DNA of 64,000 nucleotides from Mesorhizobium escarrei (GTDB lineage Bacteria > Pseudomonadota > Alphaproteobacteria > Rhizobiales > Rhizobiaceae), in contig NZ_CAKXZT010000140.1 of assembly GCF_935825525.1 (NCBI RefSeq), forward strand, positions 89,116 to 153,115, in the 5' to 3' direction. Shown here piece after piece: positions 28,949 to 37,334 of this stretch. The notes beneath the pieces were generated by a model. That model did no database searches and had not been told where the DNA came from. It worked only from the letters and a program-made list of their open reading frames with translations. The position numbers and the translations under genes are program-made. Numbering within the stretch: position 1 is the first letter of the stretch; the number at the start of each line of letters is the position of its first letter.

Positions 28949-29436
28949 CGGCACAGCATTCAAACATGGCGGCAGACTCGATCGAGTTCGAGTGCGAGCT
29001 TCCAGACCCGCCGGAAAAAGTGTGGCGGGCGCTGACGGCGCCGGACCTGCTCGCGGCCTGGATGATGCCGAACGACATCAAGCCGGAGATCGGCAGCCGC
29101 TTTGCCTTTGCCAAGGCTGATGGTCAGATCGAGTGCGAAATCCTCGACGCCGAGCCCGAACGCCTGCTGCGTTATTCCTGGCGGGAGCGGCCGGCGCCTG
29201 GCAATACCGCGGATCCGCTCACCAGCCCGCTGGACAGCCCAATGGATAGCATCGTCACCTTCACGCTCGACCGCACTGTGTCGGGCGGGACGCATCTGCA
29301 TATCATCCACGACGGATTTGCGCGAGTAGCTACGCCTGCGGTTGCCGGCGCCGGTTGCCGGCTTTCGCTCAACGCACACAACCCCAGACAGACCATAGCC
29401 GCAAACACGCCGCGCCTCGTCTTGCGCGCGGCCTGA
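28945..29436 (+). CDS. SRPBCC (AHSA1-type) domain protein
   Basis: This 163-aa protein has the START/Bet v1-like helix-grip signature ECELPDPPEKVWRALTAPDL, then AAWMMPNDIKPEIGSRFAF and TFTLDRTVSGGTHLHIIHDG. It is translationally coupled to the ArsR gene (ATGA overlap), a standard pairing in which the SRPBCC protein binds an unknown hydrophobic ligand. The C-terminal 30 residues are less like the family. clpP follows after 21 bases. Confidence 0.85.
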   Translation: MTAQHSNMAADSIEFECELPDPPEKVWRALTAPDLLAAWMMPNDIKPEIGSRFAFAKADGQIECEILDAEPERLLRYSWRERPAPGNTADPLTSPLDSPMDSIVTFTLDRTVSGGTHLHIIHDGFARVATPAVAGAGCRLSLNAHNPRQTIAANTPRLVLRAA

Positions 29437-29457
29437 ACTGCACAACGGAGAAAAGCG

Positions 29458-30063
29458 ATGAGCGGTTTTGCCAATCTGGTGCCGATGGTGATCGAGCAGT
29501 CGAGCCGCGGCGAACGCGCCTTCGACATTTTTTCGCAGCTGCTGCGCGAGCGCATCGTCTTCATCAACGGTCCGATCGACGATGGTGTGTCGGCGCTGGT
29601 CTGCGCCCAGCTCCTGTCGCTGGAATCCGACAATCCAGACAAGGAGATATCGCTCTACATCAACTCGCCGGGCGGTGTGGTGACCAGCGGCTTCGCCATC
29701 TACGACACGATGCAGTACGTGTCTTGCCCCGTATCCACCGTCTGCATGGGCTTTGCTGCGTCGATGGCCTCCTTCCTGCTGATGGCCGGCACACCGGGGC
29801 GACGCATCGCGCTGCCCAACACCAGCATCGTGCTGCACCAGCCGCTGGGCGGCTTTCAGGGCCAGGCTTCCGATATCCAGCGCCACGCCGAAGGCATCCT
29901 CAGGACCAAGCGGCGCATGACCGAGCTTTACGCGCACCACTGTGGTCGCACGTTCGAAGAGGTCGAACGCACGCTTGACCGCGACTATTTCATGACCGCC
30001 GCGGAGGCAAAGACATGGGGCCTTGTCGATCATGTCTTTGATAGGCGCAAACAGGCGGCTTGA
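29458..30063 (+). CDS. clpP: ClpP-type serine protease, in ArsR-SRPBCC operon
   Basis: This 201-aa Clp protease subunit has a complete catalytic triad: Ser102 (GFAASMASF), His127 (VLHQPLGG) and Asp176 (LDRDYFM). Gly-rich LYINSPGGVVTSGFAIYDTM is the handle region. GGAG precedes the ATG. It is not next to clpX or lon, where the housekeeping clpP usually lies, but follows ArsR and SRPBCC genes. It is therefore probably an accessory paralogue under separate regulation. Confidence 0.92.
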   Translation: MSGFANLVPMVIEQSSRGERAFDIFSQLLRERIVFINGPIDDGVSALVCAQLLSLESDNPDKEISLYINSPGGVVTSGFAIYDTMQYVSCPVSTVCMGFAASMASFLLMAGTPGRRIALPNTSIVLHQPLGGFQGQASDIQRHAEGILRTKRRMTELYAHHCGRTFEEVERTLDRDYFMTAAEAKTWGLVDHVFDRRKQAA

Positions 30064-30158
30064 AAGCCGAACGCCATGAGCGATAACCGCCAAGCCGTTC
30101 GGCCAGTTTGATCGCCACCGGTCTGGCTTCGGCCAGAATGCGGCGATACAGTCCGCCG

Positions 30159-30659
30159 ATGTCTGAGATTTCACGCATTTGCTTGAACCGGCTGATTATC
30201 GGTATCGCCGTCGCGGCGATTACCTCCGGCACGGCGTTCGCCAAAGACAATTCAACGCCGCCGCACGAAGGCACGCTGCCCGGCGTGACCAACGACTACC
30301 GCGTCGCCACGCCGGCTGCCGAACCCGACGATGCAGCACCCGCCAGCGGCAACAGCCAGTTCAAGATTGGCGATACCGACGTCAGGATTTCCGGCAGCAT
30401 AACCTTCGATGTCGGCACCGGCGCAATCAAAGCCCCCGGCGATAGGACACGTCCATCGGCCATCATCGCCGCCATAATGTCAGGAATGTCAGGGCACTCG
30501 TGCGCGCTTGCGCCACTGAAACAAACAGCCCCGCCGCTGCTTCCGCAAACGGTCGGGGCTTTTTTGGATCTAAAATCCAATTTGCCGGGAGTACACTGCC
30601 GGCTTTTGATCTCGGATGCTTCGCGGCGTTCGGCCGACGATCCGACTAGTAGTCTCTGA
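30159..30659 (+). CDS. Small exported protein, probably with altered C-terminus
   Basis: The Met at 30159 gives a signal peptide (MSEISRICLNRLIIGIAVAA, cleavage after AFA), then a Pro/Ala-rich stretch and QFKIGDTDVRISGSITFDVG. The conserved-looking part ends near GAIKAPGDR, at about 30444. The frame then runs on for about 70 unlikely residues and passes through a rho-independent terminator at 30527-30566. A one-base change in the C-run at 30431-30434 would put TAG directly after this point. I therefore suspect a frameshift and give low trust to residues beyond about 95. Function unknown. Confidence 0.5.
   Translation: MSEISRICLNRLIIGIAVAAITSGTAFAKDNSTPPHEGTLPGVTNDYRVATPAAEPDDAAPASGNSQFKIGDTDVRISGSITFDVGTGAIKAPGDRTRPSAIIAAIMSGMSGHSCALAPLKQTAPPLLPQTVGAFLDLKSNLPGVHCRLLISDASRRSADDPTSSL
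30527..30566 (+). terminator. Rho-independent terminator
   Basis: AGCCCCG (30527-30533) pairs with CGGGGCT (30554-30560), and TTTTTT follows from 30560. It lies inside the apparent 3' end of the exported-protein ORF, which supports an earlier true stop for that gene. It would end the ArsR-SRPBCC-ClpP transcript. Confidence 0.75.
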
Positions 30660-31059
30660 TTTTCATTGGGATCGGCAGGTCACGGTTTGTCGGGCGGCGC
30701 AAACGCCTGGCCCTGGCACTTATGCCTGCCGCGGCTCCAGCGACACGTGGAGCCTCAAGGGACTGTCCGGTGGAGTCATTCCTCTGCTCTCCTCTTCTGT
30801 CCATTGCGACTGGTGTCGTCCGAAGCGCATATCGCAAAAGCCTGCGGCGTCTCGCAGGCCGCCTTAGGCGGCGAGGCCATCGATAGACGGACGGCTTCGG
30901 GTGACGACTGGAGTCTGACTCCCTGACGCGTAGACGTCAACAGTTGGATAGCCGATTTACCAAAAACGTGATCGCTTATGTGGCGAATCCGCAATTTGCA
31001 TCCGCTTTGAGCAGCGCGGCGTCGGCCGTGGATTACATGACGCATTTTGTCAGGAGCTT
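30660..31059. other. Gene-free stretch upstream of uvrA
   Basis: No ORF here is convincing. A plus-strand frame ending with TAA at 31106-31108 gives a plausible-looking stretch (FTKNVIAYVANPQFASALSS) but has no ATG start. Another frame ends DRRTASGDDWSLTP at 30926. Both may be relics of decayed genes. The uvrA SOS box follows at 31060. Confidence 0.4.
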
Positions 31060-31074
31060 GTTCGGCCTTTGTTC
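31060..31074 (+). promoter_or_regulatory. LexA SOS box upstream of uvrA
   Basis: GTTCGGCCTTTGTTC is an exact GTTC-N7-GTTC operator, 150 bases before the uvrA start. The same operator type has been described for uvrA in Rhizobiaceae. A second box lies in front of ssb at 28498. Confidence 0.85.
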
Positions 31075-31223
31075 TTTCCGCTTGCTCGCCCGCGCGAAAG
31101 ACGATTAAAGGCTTGGTCGAGAGTTGTGGCGTCTCTCGAAACGGTGGCTAAATTACCTACATAGGGGATGGCCGGGACAACCCGCCATCCCACGAGATTC
31201 CAGATCTGAGGCGGCGACCGGCG

Positions 31224-34145
31224 ATGGCCGACCATAAATATCTTTCCATTCGCGGGGCGCGCGAACACAATCTGAAGAATGTCGATCTCGACCTGCCGCG
31301 TGACAGCCTGATCGTCATGACAGGCCTGTCGGGGTCCGGCAAGTCGTCGCTCGCCTTCGATACCATCTATGCCGAGGGCCAGCGCCGCTACGTCGAGAGC
31401 CTGTCGGCCTATGCGCGGCAATTCCTCGAAATGATGCAAAAACCTGACGTCGACCAGATCGACGGATTGTCGCCGGCCATCTCCATCGAACAGAAGACCA
31501 CGTCGAAGAACCCGCGCTCGACGGTTGGCACCGTCACCGAGATCTACGACTATATGCGGCTGCTGTTCGCGCGCGTCGGCATCCCCTATTCGCCGGCCAC
31601 CGGCATGCCGATCGAGAGCCAGACGGTGTCGCAGATGGTTGATCGCGTGCTGGCGGTCGAGGAAGGCACCCGGCTGTTCATCCTGGCGCCGATGGTGCGA
31701 GGCCGTAAAGGCGAATACCGCAAGGAACTGCTGGAGCTGCAGAAGAAGGGTTTTCAGCGCGTCAAGGTCGACGGTGTCTTTTACGAAATCGCCGACGTGC
31801 CAGCGCTGGACAAGAAGTACAAGCATGACCTCGACGTCGTCGTCGACCGCATCGTCGTACGCGGCGATCTGGCGACGCGGCTTGCCGATTCCATCGAGAC
31901 CGCGCTGAAGCTCGCCGACGGGCTGGCGGTTGCCGAATTCGCCGACCGGCCGCTCGACGCCAGCCAGACCGGCGAGGATTCGGTCAACAAGTCGAAGAAC
32001 GAGACGCATGAGCGCATCCTGTTCTCGGAAAAGTTCGCCTGCCCGGTGTCCGGCTTCACCATTCCCGAGATCGAGCCGCGGCTGTTCTCCTTTAACAACC
32101 CGTTCGGCGCCTGCCCGACCTGCGACGGCCTTGGCAGCCAGCGCGCCATCGACGCCAGCCTGATCGTGCCCGACGACAATCTGTCGCTGCGCGGCGGCGC
32201 CGTCAGCCCATGGGCGAAATCGACGTCGCCCTACTACGTGCAGACGCTGGAGGCGCTGGGCAAGGCTTATGGCTTTAAGCTCGGCGACAAGTTCCGGGAC
32301 CTGACCGAAGAGGCAAAGCAAGCCATCCTGCACGGCACCGGCGAGCGCGAGGTCACTTTCCAGTACGATGACGGGCTGCGCTCCTACCAGACGACAAAGA
32401 CCTTCGAGGGTGTCATCCCCAATCTCGAGCGGCGCTGGAAAGAAACCGAATCCGCCTGGATGCGCGAGGAGATCGAGCGCTTCATGTCGGCGACGCCTTG
32501 CCCGGCATGCCACGGCTACCGGTTGAAGCCGGAAGCGCTTGCGGTGAAGATTGCCGGCAAGCACATCGGCGAGGTCACCGAGCTGTCGATCCGCAAGGCC
32601 GACCAATGGTTCACCGAGCTGCCCTCCGCACTCAGCGGCAAGCAGAACGAGATCGCGGTGCGCGTGCTCAAGGAAATCCGCGAGCGGCTGCGCTTCCTCA
32701 ACGATGTCGGGCTCGACTACCTGACGCTGTCGCGCAATTCCGGCACGCTGTCGGGCGGCGAGAGCCAGCGCATACGGCTGGCCTCGCAGATCGGCTCCGG
32801 CCTCACCGGCGTGCTCTATGTGCTGGACGAGCCGTCGATCGGCTTGCACCAGCGCGACAATGCGCGCCTGCTCGACACCCTGAAGCATCTGCGCGACATC
32901 GGCAACACGGTGATCGTCGTCGAGCATGACGAAGACGCCATCCTGCATGCCGATTATGTCGTCGATATCGGCCCGGCTGCCGGCATCCACGGCGGCCACA
33001 TCATCGCGCAGGGAACGCCGCAGCAGATCATGGCCAGCCCGGCCTCGATCACCGGCAAATATCTGTCCGGCGAGCTCGAAGTGGCGACGCCGGCGGTGCG
33101 GCGCGAGGCCAAGAAGAACCGGCGCCTGAAGATCGTCGGCGCGCGCGGCAATAATCTGAAGAACGTCACCGCCGAAATCCCGCTCGGCACTTTCACCGCC
33201 GTCACCGGCGTCTCCGGCGGCGGCAAGTCGACCTTCCTGATCGAGACCTTGTTCAAGGCGGCGTCGCGCCGCATCATGGGCTCGCGCGAGCACCCGGCCG
33301 ATCACGACCGCATCGAGGGCCTCGAGTTCCTCGACAAGGTCATCGATATCGACCAGTCGCCCATCGGAAGGACGCCGCGCTCCAATCCCGCCACCTATAC
33401 CGGCGCCTTCACGCCGATCCGCGACTGGTTCGCCGGCCTGCCGGAGTCCAAGGCGCGCGGCTATCAGCCAGGTCGCTTCTCGTTCAACGTCAAAGGTGGC
33501 CGCTGCGAGGCCTGCCAGGGCGACGGCGTCATCAAGATCGAGATGCACTTTTTGCCCGACGTCTATGTCACCTGCGACGTCTGCCACGGCAAGCGCTATA
33601 ACAGAGAGACGCTCGACGTCCTGTTCAAGGGCAAGTCGATTGCCGACGTGCTCGACATGACGGTCGAGGAAGGCGTCGATTTCTTCGCCGCCGTGCCCGG
33701 CGTGCGCGACAAGCTGGAGACGCTGAAGCAGGTCGGCCTCGGCTACATCCATGTCGGCCAGCAGGCGACGACGCTGTCGGGCGGCGAGGCGCAGCGCATC
33801 AAGCTCGCCAAGGAACTGTCGCGCAAGGCGACCGGCAAGACGCTCTACATCCTCGACGAGCCGACCACCGGCCTGCATTTCCACGATGTCGCCAAGCTCT
33901 TGGAAGTGCTGCACGAGCTGGTCGACCAGGGCAACACGGTGGTCGTCATCGAGCACAATCTCGAGGTGATAAAAACCGCCGACTGGGTGCTCGATCTCGG
34001 TCCCGAAGGCGGAGATGGCGGCGGCGAGCTGGTGGCCTCAGGCACGCCGGAGGACATCGTCCGCGAGAAGCGAAGCTACACCGGCCAGTTCCTTAGGGAC
34101 CTTTTGGAGCGGCGGCCCGGAGGCAAGCGCGAAGCGGCGGAGTGA
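31224..34145 (+). CDS. uvrA: Excinuclease ABC subunit A
   Basis: This 973-aa damage sensor of nucleotide excision repair has two ABC ATPase modules. Walker A sequences are GLSGSGKSSL and GVSGGGKSTF; signature regions are LSGGESQRIRLA and LSGGEAQRIKLA. Zinc modules are present: CPTCDGLGSQ with CPACHGYR, and CEACQGDG with CDVCHGKRY. It is full length and starts at the ATG at 31224. The SOS box at 31060 indicates DNA damage control. Confidence 0.97.
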   Translation: MADHKYLSIRGAREHNLKNVDLDLPRDSLIVMTGLSGSGKSSLAFDTIYAEGQRRYVESLSAYARQFLEMMQKPDVDQIDGLSPAISIEQKTTSKNPRSTVGTVTEIYDYMRLLFARVGIPYSPATGMPIESQTVSQMVDRVLAVEEGTRLFILAPMVRGRKGEYRKELLELQKKGFQRVKVDGVFYEIADVPALDKKYKHDLDVVVDRIVVRGDLATRLADSIETALKLADGLAVAEFADRPLDASQTGEDSVNKSKNETHERILFSEKFACPVSGFTIPEIEPRLFSFNNPFGACPTCDGLGSQRAIDASLIVPDDNLSLRGGAVSPWAKSTSPYYVQTLEALGKAYGFKLGDKFRDLTEEAKQAILHGTGEREVTFQYDDGLRSYQTTKTFEGVIPNLERRWKETESAWMREEIERFMSATPCPACHGYRLKPEALAVKIAGKHIGEVTELSIRKADQWFTELPSALSGKQNEIAVRVLKEIRERLRFLNDVGLDYLTLSRNSGTLSGGESQRIRLASQIGSGLTGVLYVLDEPSIGLHQRDNARLLDTLKHLRDIGNTVIVVEHDEDAILHADYVVDIGPAAGIHGGHIIAQGTPQQIMASPASITGKYLSGELEVATPAVRREAKKNRRLKIVGARGNNLKNVTAEIPLGTFTAVTGVSGGGKSTFLIETLFKAASRRIMGSREHPADHDRIEGLEFLDKVIDIDQSPIGRTPRSNPATYTGAFTPIRDWFAGLPESKARGYQPGRFSFNVKGGRCEACQGDGVIKIEMHFLPDVYVTCDVCHGKRYNRETLDVLFKGKSIADVLDMTVEEGVDFFAAVPGVRDKLETLKQVGLGYIHVGQQATTLSGGEAQRIKLAKELSRKATGKTLYILDEPTTGLHFHDVAKLLEVLHELVDQGNTVVVIEHNLEVIKTADWVLDLGPEGGDGGGELVASGTPEDIVREKRSYTGQFLRDLLERRPGGKREAAE

Positions 34146-34179
34146 GTGAAGGCTGGCTGGCGTTTGAAAGAACCTTCAA

Positions 34180-34284
34180 ATGAAGATCAGAAGAGCGCTT
34201 GCCGGTGATCTTAATACTGTCGTCCGGCTGACGGAAGCCGCCTATGCGCCGCCCTACGCCCAATCCGCTTTTCGACATGGCTAA
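34180..34284 (+). pseudogene. N-terminal relic of a GNAT acetyltransferase
   Basis: A 34-codon frame (MKIRRALAGDLNTVVRLTEA, then AYAPPYAQSAFRHG) has the characteristic first strand and helix of GNAT acetyltransferases, then stops at TAA. Nothing after it continues the GNAT fold before the next gene at 34338. It lies just downstream of uvrA. The family call rests on this short segment only. Confidence 0.55.
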
Positions 34285-34337
34285 AGCTGGGGAAACGATC
34301 GCTACGGCCTGATCTATTTCAACCCGGGAGGACGACA

Positions 34338-35144
34338 GTGACTCAATCTGGAAAAATCCGCGCCGGCATGGGCGGCTGGACCTTCGAGCCGTGGGACGCG
34401 TCCTTCTACCCGGACAAGTTGTCCAAGGCGAAGCAGCTGCAATACGCAACCCGGCAGGTGCCGAGCATCGAGGTCAACGGCACCTATTATTCGAGTTTCA
34501 AGGAGCCGACCTTCGTCAAATGGGCAAACGAGGCGCCGGATGGCTTCGTCTATTCGCTGAAGGGCAACCGTTTCGTCACAAACCGCCGCGTGCTCGGAGA
34601 GGCCGGCGAGTCGATGACACGTTTCCTGGGATCGGGCGTCGTCGCGCTCGGCGACAAGCTCGGGCCGATCCTGTGGCAGTTCGCGCCGACCAAAAAATTC
34701 GACGCGGACGATTTCGAGGCTTTCCTCAAGCTGTTGCCTGAAAAGCAGGACGGCATTGCGCTGCGCCATGCGGTCGAGGTGCGCAACGACAGTTTCGTCG
34801 TGCCGGAATTCGCCGCACTGGCGCGTCGATACAAGGTCGCCATCGTCTACGCCGACCACGCCAAATATCCGGCAATCGCCGACGTCACCGGCGATTTCGT
34901 CTATGCCCGGCTGCAGACCGGCAGCGACGACAATCCCGACTGCTACACGCCAAAGGCGCTCGACGAATGGGCGGCGCGGGCAAAGACCTGGGCGCAGGGC
35001 AAGGCGCCGGCCGACCTGCCGCGCGCCGATCCCTCAACCGAAGCACAGGTCAAACCGCGGGATGTGTTCGTCTACTTCATCACCGAAGGCAAGGCCCGCG
35101 CGCCGTTCGGCGCCATGGCGCTGATGAAGCGCGTCACAGGCTGA
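34338..35144 (+). CDS. DUF72 family protein
   Basis: This 268-aa protein with a TIM-barrel-like fold belongs to DUF72 (YecE-like). It shows AGMGGWTFEPWDASFYPDKL at the N-terminus, EVNGTYYSSFKEPTFVKWA, FVYSLKGNRFVTN, HAVEVRNDSF and FVYARLQTG. It starts with GTG preceded by GGGAGG. The biochemical function of the family is not established; the barrel and conserved acidic residues suggest a hydrolase or lyase. Confidence 0.85.
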   Translation: MTQSGKIRAGMGGWTFEPWDASFYPDKLSKAKQLQYATRQVPSIEVNGTYYSSFKEPTFVKWANEAPDGFVYSLKGNRFVTNRRVLGEAGESMTRFLGSGVVALGDKLGPILWQFAPTKKFDADDFEAFLKLLPEKQDGIALRHAVEVRNDSFVVPEFAALARRYKVAIVYADHAKYPAIADVTGDFVYARLQTGSDDNPDCYTPKALDEWAARAKTWAQGKAPADLPRADPSTEAQVKPRDVFVYFITEGKARAPFGAMALMKRVTG

Positions 35145-35174
35145 CGTTGGCGGCACAGCGCATCCACCCTTCTG

Positions 35175-35351
35175 TCACGCCGCCACCACGACTTCGTTGT
35201 AGGCATCGAGATCGACGAAGAACACCTTGGTTAGCTCCGCGATCAGTTGGTCGTGGTCGTATCCTTGCGATTTCAGAATATCGATGGCGTTCATGATGTC
35301 GACGCGCTCGGTAAGCCGTCGTTTCTGGTAGTCCTCGAGGTAACGTTCCAT
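35175..35351 (-). CDS. Hypothetical protein, 58 aa
   Basis: The Met at 35351 (AGGG six bases upstream) gives MERYLEDYQKRRLTERVDIM, then AIDILKSQGYDHDQLIAELT and KVFFVDLDAYNEVVVAA. The amphipathic helical pattern and good charge balance look like a real small cytoplasmic protein. It converges with the DUF72 gene. No family recognised. Confidence 0.5.
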   Translation of the reverse strand: MERYLEDYQKRRLTERVDIMNAIDILKSQGYDHDQLIAELTKVFFVDLDAYNEVVVAA

Positions 35352-35573
35352 CGGCTGCCCTGGCCAAGTGCCCCAAATGCGTTTGAACAACGATCAGATC
35401 GCAGTTGGGGGCTGCTTGCACGGAACGTGCCGGCTGAGCCTGCGCCTCACCTTGATCTGTCAACGAGACTGATACGGAAAGCGGCCGACTCAACAAGGCC
35501 AAGTAAAGCCTAGCATGCAATCTTCAGCGCGCCAGAGGCGTTCAGGAAAGACTGAGCGGGCCTTCGTGATTTC

Positions 35574-35778
35574 GTCATCCTTGGGCGCAGCGGCGCGAAG
35601 CGGAGCGAAGACCCAAGGATCCATGCCGTAACTTCAGAGCGTCGCCACGAGGCAGAATCCAGGATGGGTGCGCCGGAGAACGGGGCTATCTTGACCGCTG
35701 CACTCTTTGGCTGACGGCACGGCATGGATCCTGGGGTCTGCGCCGCGTCGCTTCGCTCCTTGCTTCGCCCCAGGATGA
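35574..35778. repeat. Long inverted repeat between urtE and the 58-aa gene
   Basis: The left arm (35574-35630), starting GTCATCCTTGGGCGCAGCGG and ending GGATCCATGCCGT, is mirrored by the right arm (about 35719-35778), which begins ACGGCATGGATCCTGGGGTC and ends near CCCAGGATGA. Arms are about 57 and 60 bases, imperfect, with about 90 bases between. The element type is common in rhizobial genomes. It explains the apparent minus-strand ORF at 35510-35725. No gene was seen in 35352-35818. Confidence 0.8.
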
Positions 35779-35818
35779 AGACGGAAGAGATGGTTCGGCT
35801 AATCTCGAGGGTCTGCGA

Positions 35819-36514
35819 TTAAACAGTCAGGAACTTGCGGACATCCGCCCGGTCGAGATCCTCGGCCGGGCCGGTGTGGACGATCAGGCCGCGGTCCATG
35901 ATGTTGACTTCGTCGGCCAGTTCCCGGCAGAAATCGAGATACTGTTCGACCAGCAGCACGGCGATATCTGCCTGGTCGCGCAGATAGCGGATGGCGCGGC
36001 CGATATCCTTGATGATCGACGGCTGGATGCCCTCGGTTGGCTCGTCGAGCACCAGCAGTTTCGGCCGCATCACCAGTGCCCTGCCAATGGCAAGCTGCTG
36101 CTGCTGGCCCCCGGACAAGTCGCCGCCGCGGCGCGCGAGCATCTGCTTCAGCACCGGGAACAATTCGAAGACGTAGCCGGGAATGTTGCGGTCGGCGCGC
36201 TTCAATGGCGCAAAGCCCGATTCGAGGTTTTCCCGCACGGTGAGCAGCGGGAAGATCTCCCTGCCCTGCGGCACGAATGCGATGCCCGACCGGGCGCGAT
36301 CATACGCCGCGCTCCGGTCGAGCGCCTTCCCCTCGAAGGCAACGCTTCCGCTCGTCAGCCGGTGGTGGCCGACGATCGATCTCATCAAACTGGTTTTGCC
36401 GACGCCGTTGCGGCCGAGCACGCAGGTGATCTTGCCCGCGCCCGCCTTCAGCGAGACGCCACGCAGCGCCTGGGCGGCGCCGTAATGCAGCGTGGCGTTG
36501 GAGACTTCGAGCAT
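35819..36514 (-). CDS. urtE: Urea ABC transporter ATPase UrtE
   Basis: This 231-aa LivF-type ATPase starts MLEVSNATLHYGAAQALRGV. Walker A is GRNGVGKT, the signature DLSGGQQQQLAIGRAL, and Walker B LLVLDEPTEG. EGIQPSIIKDIGRAI after Walker B is characteristic of UrtE rather than of branched-chain amino acid LivF. It is the last gene of urtABCDE, 70 bases after urtD. No urease genes follow in the window. Confidence 0.92.
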   Translation of the reverse strand: MLEVSNATLHYGAAQALRGVSLKAGAGKITCVLGRNGVGKTSLMRSIVGHHRLTSGSVAFEGKALDRSAAYDRARSGIAFVPQGREIFPLLTVRENLESGFAPLKRADRNIPGYVFELFPVLKQMLARRGGDLSGGQQQQLAIGRALVMRPKLLVLDEPTEGIQPSIIKDIGRAIRYLRDQADIAVLLVEQYLDFCRELADEVNIMDRGLIVHTGPAEDLDRADVRKFLTV

Positions 36515-36584
36515 GGTCAGCGCTTTCTCCAACGCCTGAAGAACGAAAGGTCGAAATGATGGAACGGAACGCGCCAGACCATGA

Positions 36585-37331
36585 TCATCTCCCCAGGTAG
36601 ACTTCGACGACACGCTCGTCGGCCGAAACGAAATCGAGCGAGCCTTCGGACAGGACAGAACCTTCGTGCAGGCAGGTGACCTTGACGCCGAGCTCGCGCA
36701 CGAAATGCATGTCATGCTCGACGACAATGACCGAGTGGTCGCGCGCAATATCCTTGAGCAGCCGCGCGGTCTCCTCGGTCTCGGCGTCGGTCATACCGGC
36801 GACCGGTTCGTCGACCAGCAGCAGCTTCGGATCCTGCGCCAGCAGCATGCCGATCTCGAGCCATTGCTTCTGTCCGTGGCTGAGATTGGCGGCGAGCTCG
36901 TCGCGCTTGTCGCCCAGCCGGGTGATGCCGAGGATATTGTCGATCTGCCGCGCCTCCGCCGCCGAACGGCGATGGAACAGCGCCGGGAAGATCGAGCGTG
37001 GGCCCTTCAGCGCCAGCATCAGGTTCTCCTCGATCGTGTGGCTTTCGAAGACCGTCGGCTTCTGGAATTTCCTGCCGATGCCCATCATGGCGATCTCGGC
37101 CTCGTCATGTTTCGTCAGGTCGACCTGCCCGTCGAAGTAAACCTCGCCCGCGTCGGGGCGCGTCTTGCCGGTGACGATGTCCATCATCGTGGTCTTGCCG
37201 GCGCCGTTCGGACCGATGATCGCCCGCATCTCGCCCTTGTCGAGCACCAGCGACAAATTGTTGATGGCGCGAAAGCCGTCGAAGGAGACCGAGACCCCGT
37301 CGAGATAGAGGATGGTGTTGCTCCTAGACAT
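36585..37331 (-). CDS. urtD: Urea ABC transporter ATPase UrtD
   Basis: This 248-aa LivG-type ATPase has Walker A GPNGAGKT, signature LSHGQKQWLEIGM and Walker B LLLVDEPVAGMTDAE. The LSHGQKQWLE signature is typical of UrtD. It lies three bases after the urtC stop, so translation is coupled. It energises urea import with UrtE. Confidence 0.93.
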   Translation of the reverse strand: MSRSNTILYLDGVSVSFDGFRAINNLSLVLDKGEMRAIIGPNGAGKTTMMDIVTGKTRPDAGEVYFDGQVDLTKHDEAEIAMMGIGRKFQKPTVFESHTIEENLMLALKGPRSIFPALFHRRSAAEARQIDNILGITRLGDKRDELAANLSHGQKQWLEIGMLLAQDPKLLLVDEPVAGMTDAETEETARLLKDIARDHSVIVVEHDMHFVRELGVKVTCLHEGSVLSEGSLDFVSADERVVEVYLGR

Positions 37332-37334
37332 CGC

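Noticed and set aside
31050..33956. 968-codon minus-strand ORF opposite uvrA
   Set aside because: Antisense of uvrA; no ribosome binding site and no family motifs.
35510..35725. 71-codon minus-strand ORF
   Set aside because: It is translated from the inverted repeat at 35574-35778 and reflects repeat sequence, not a gene.
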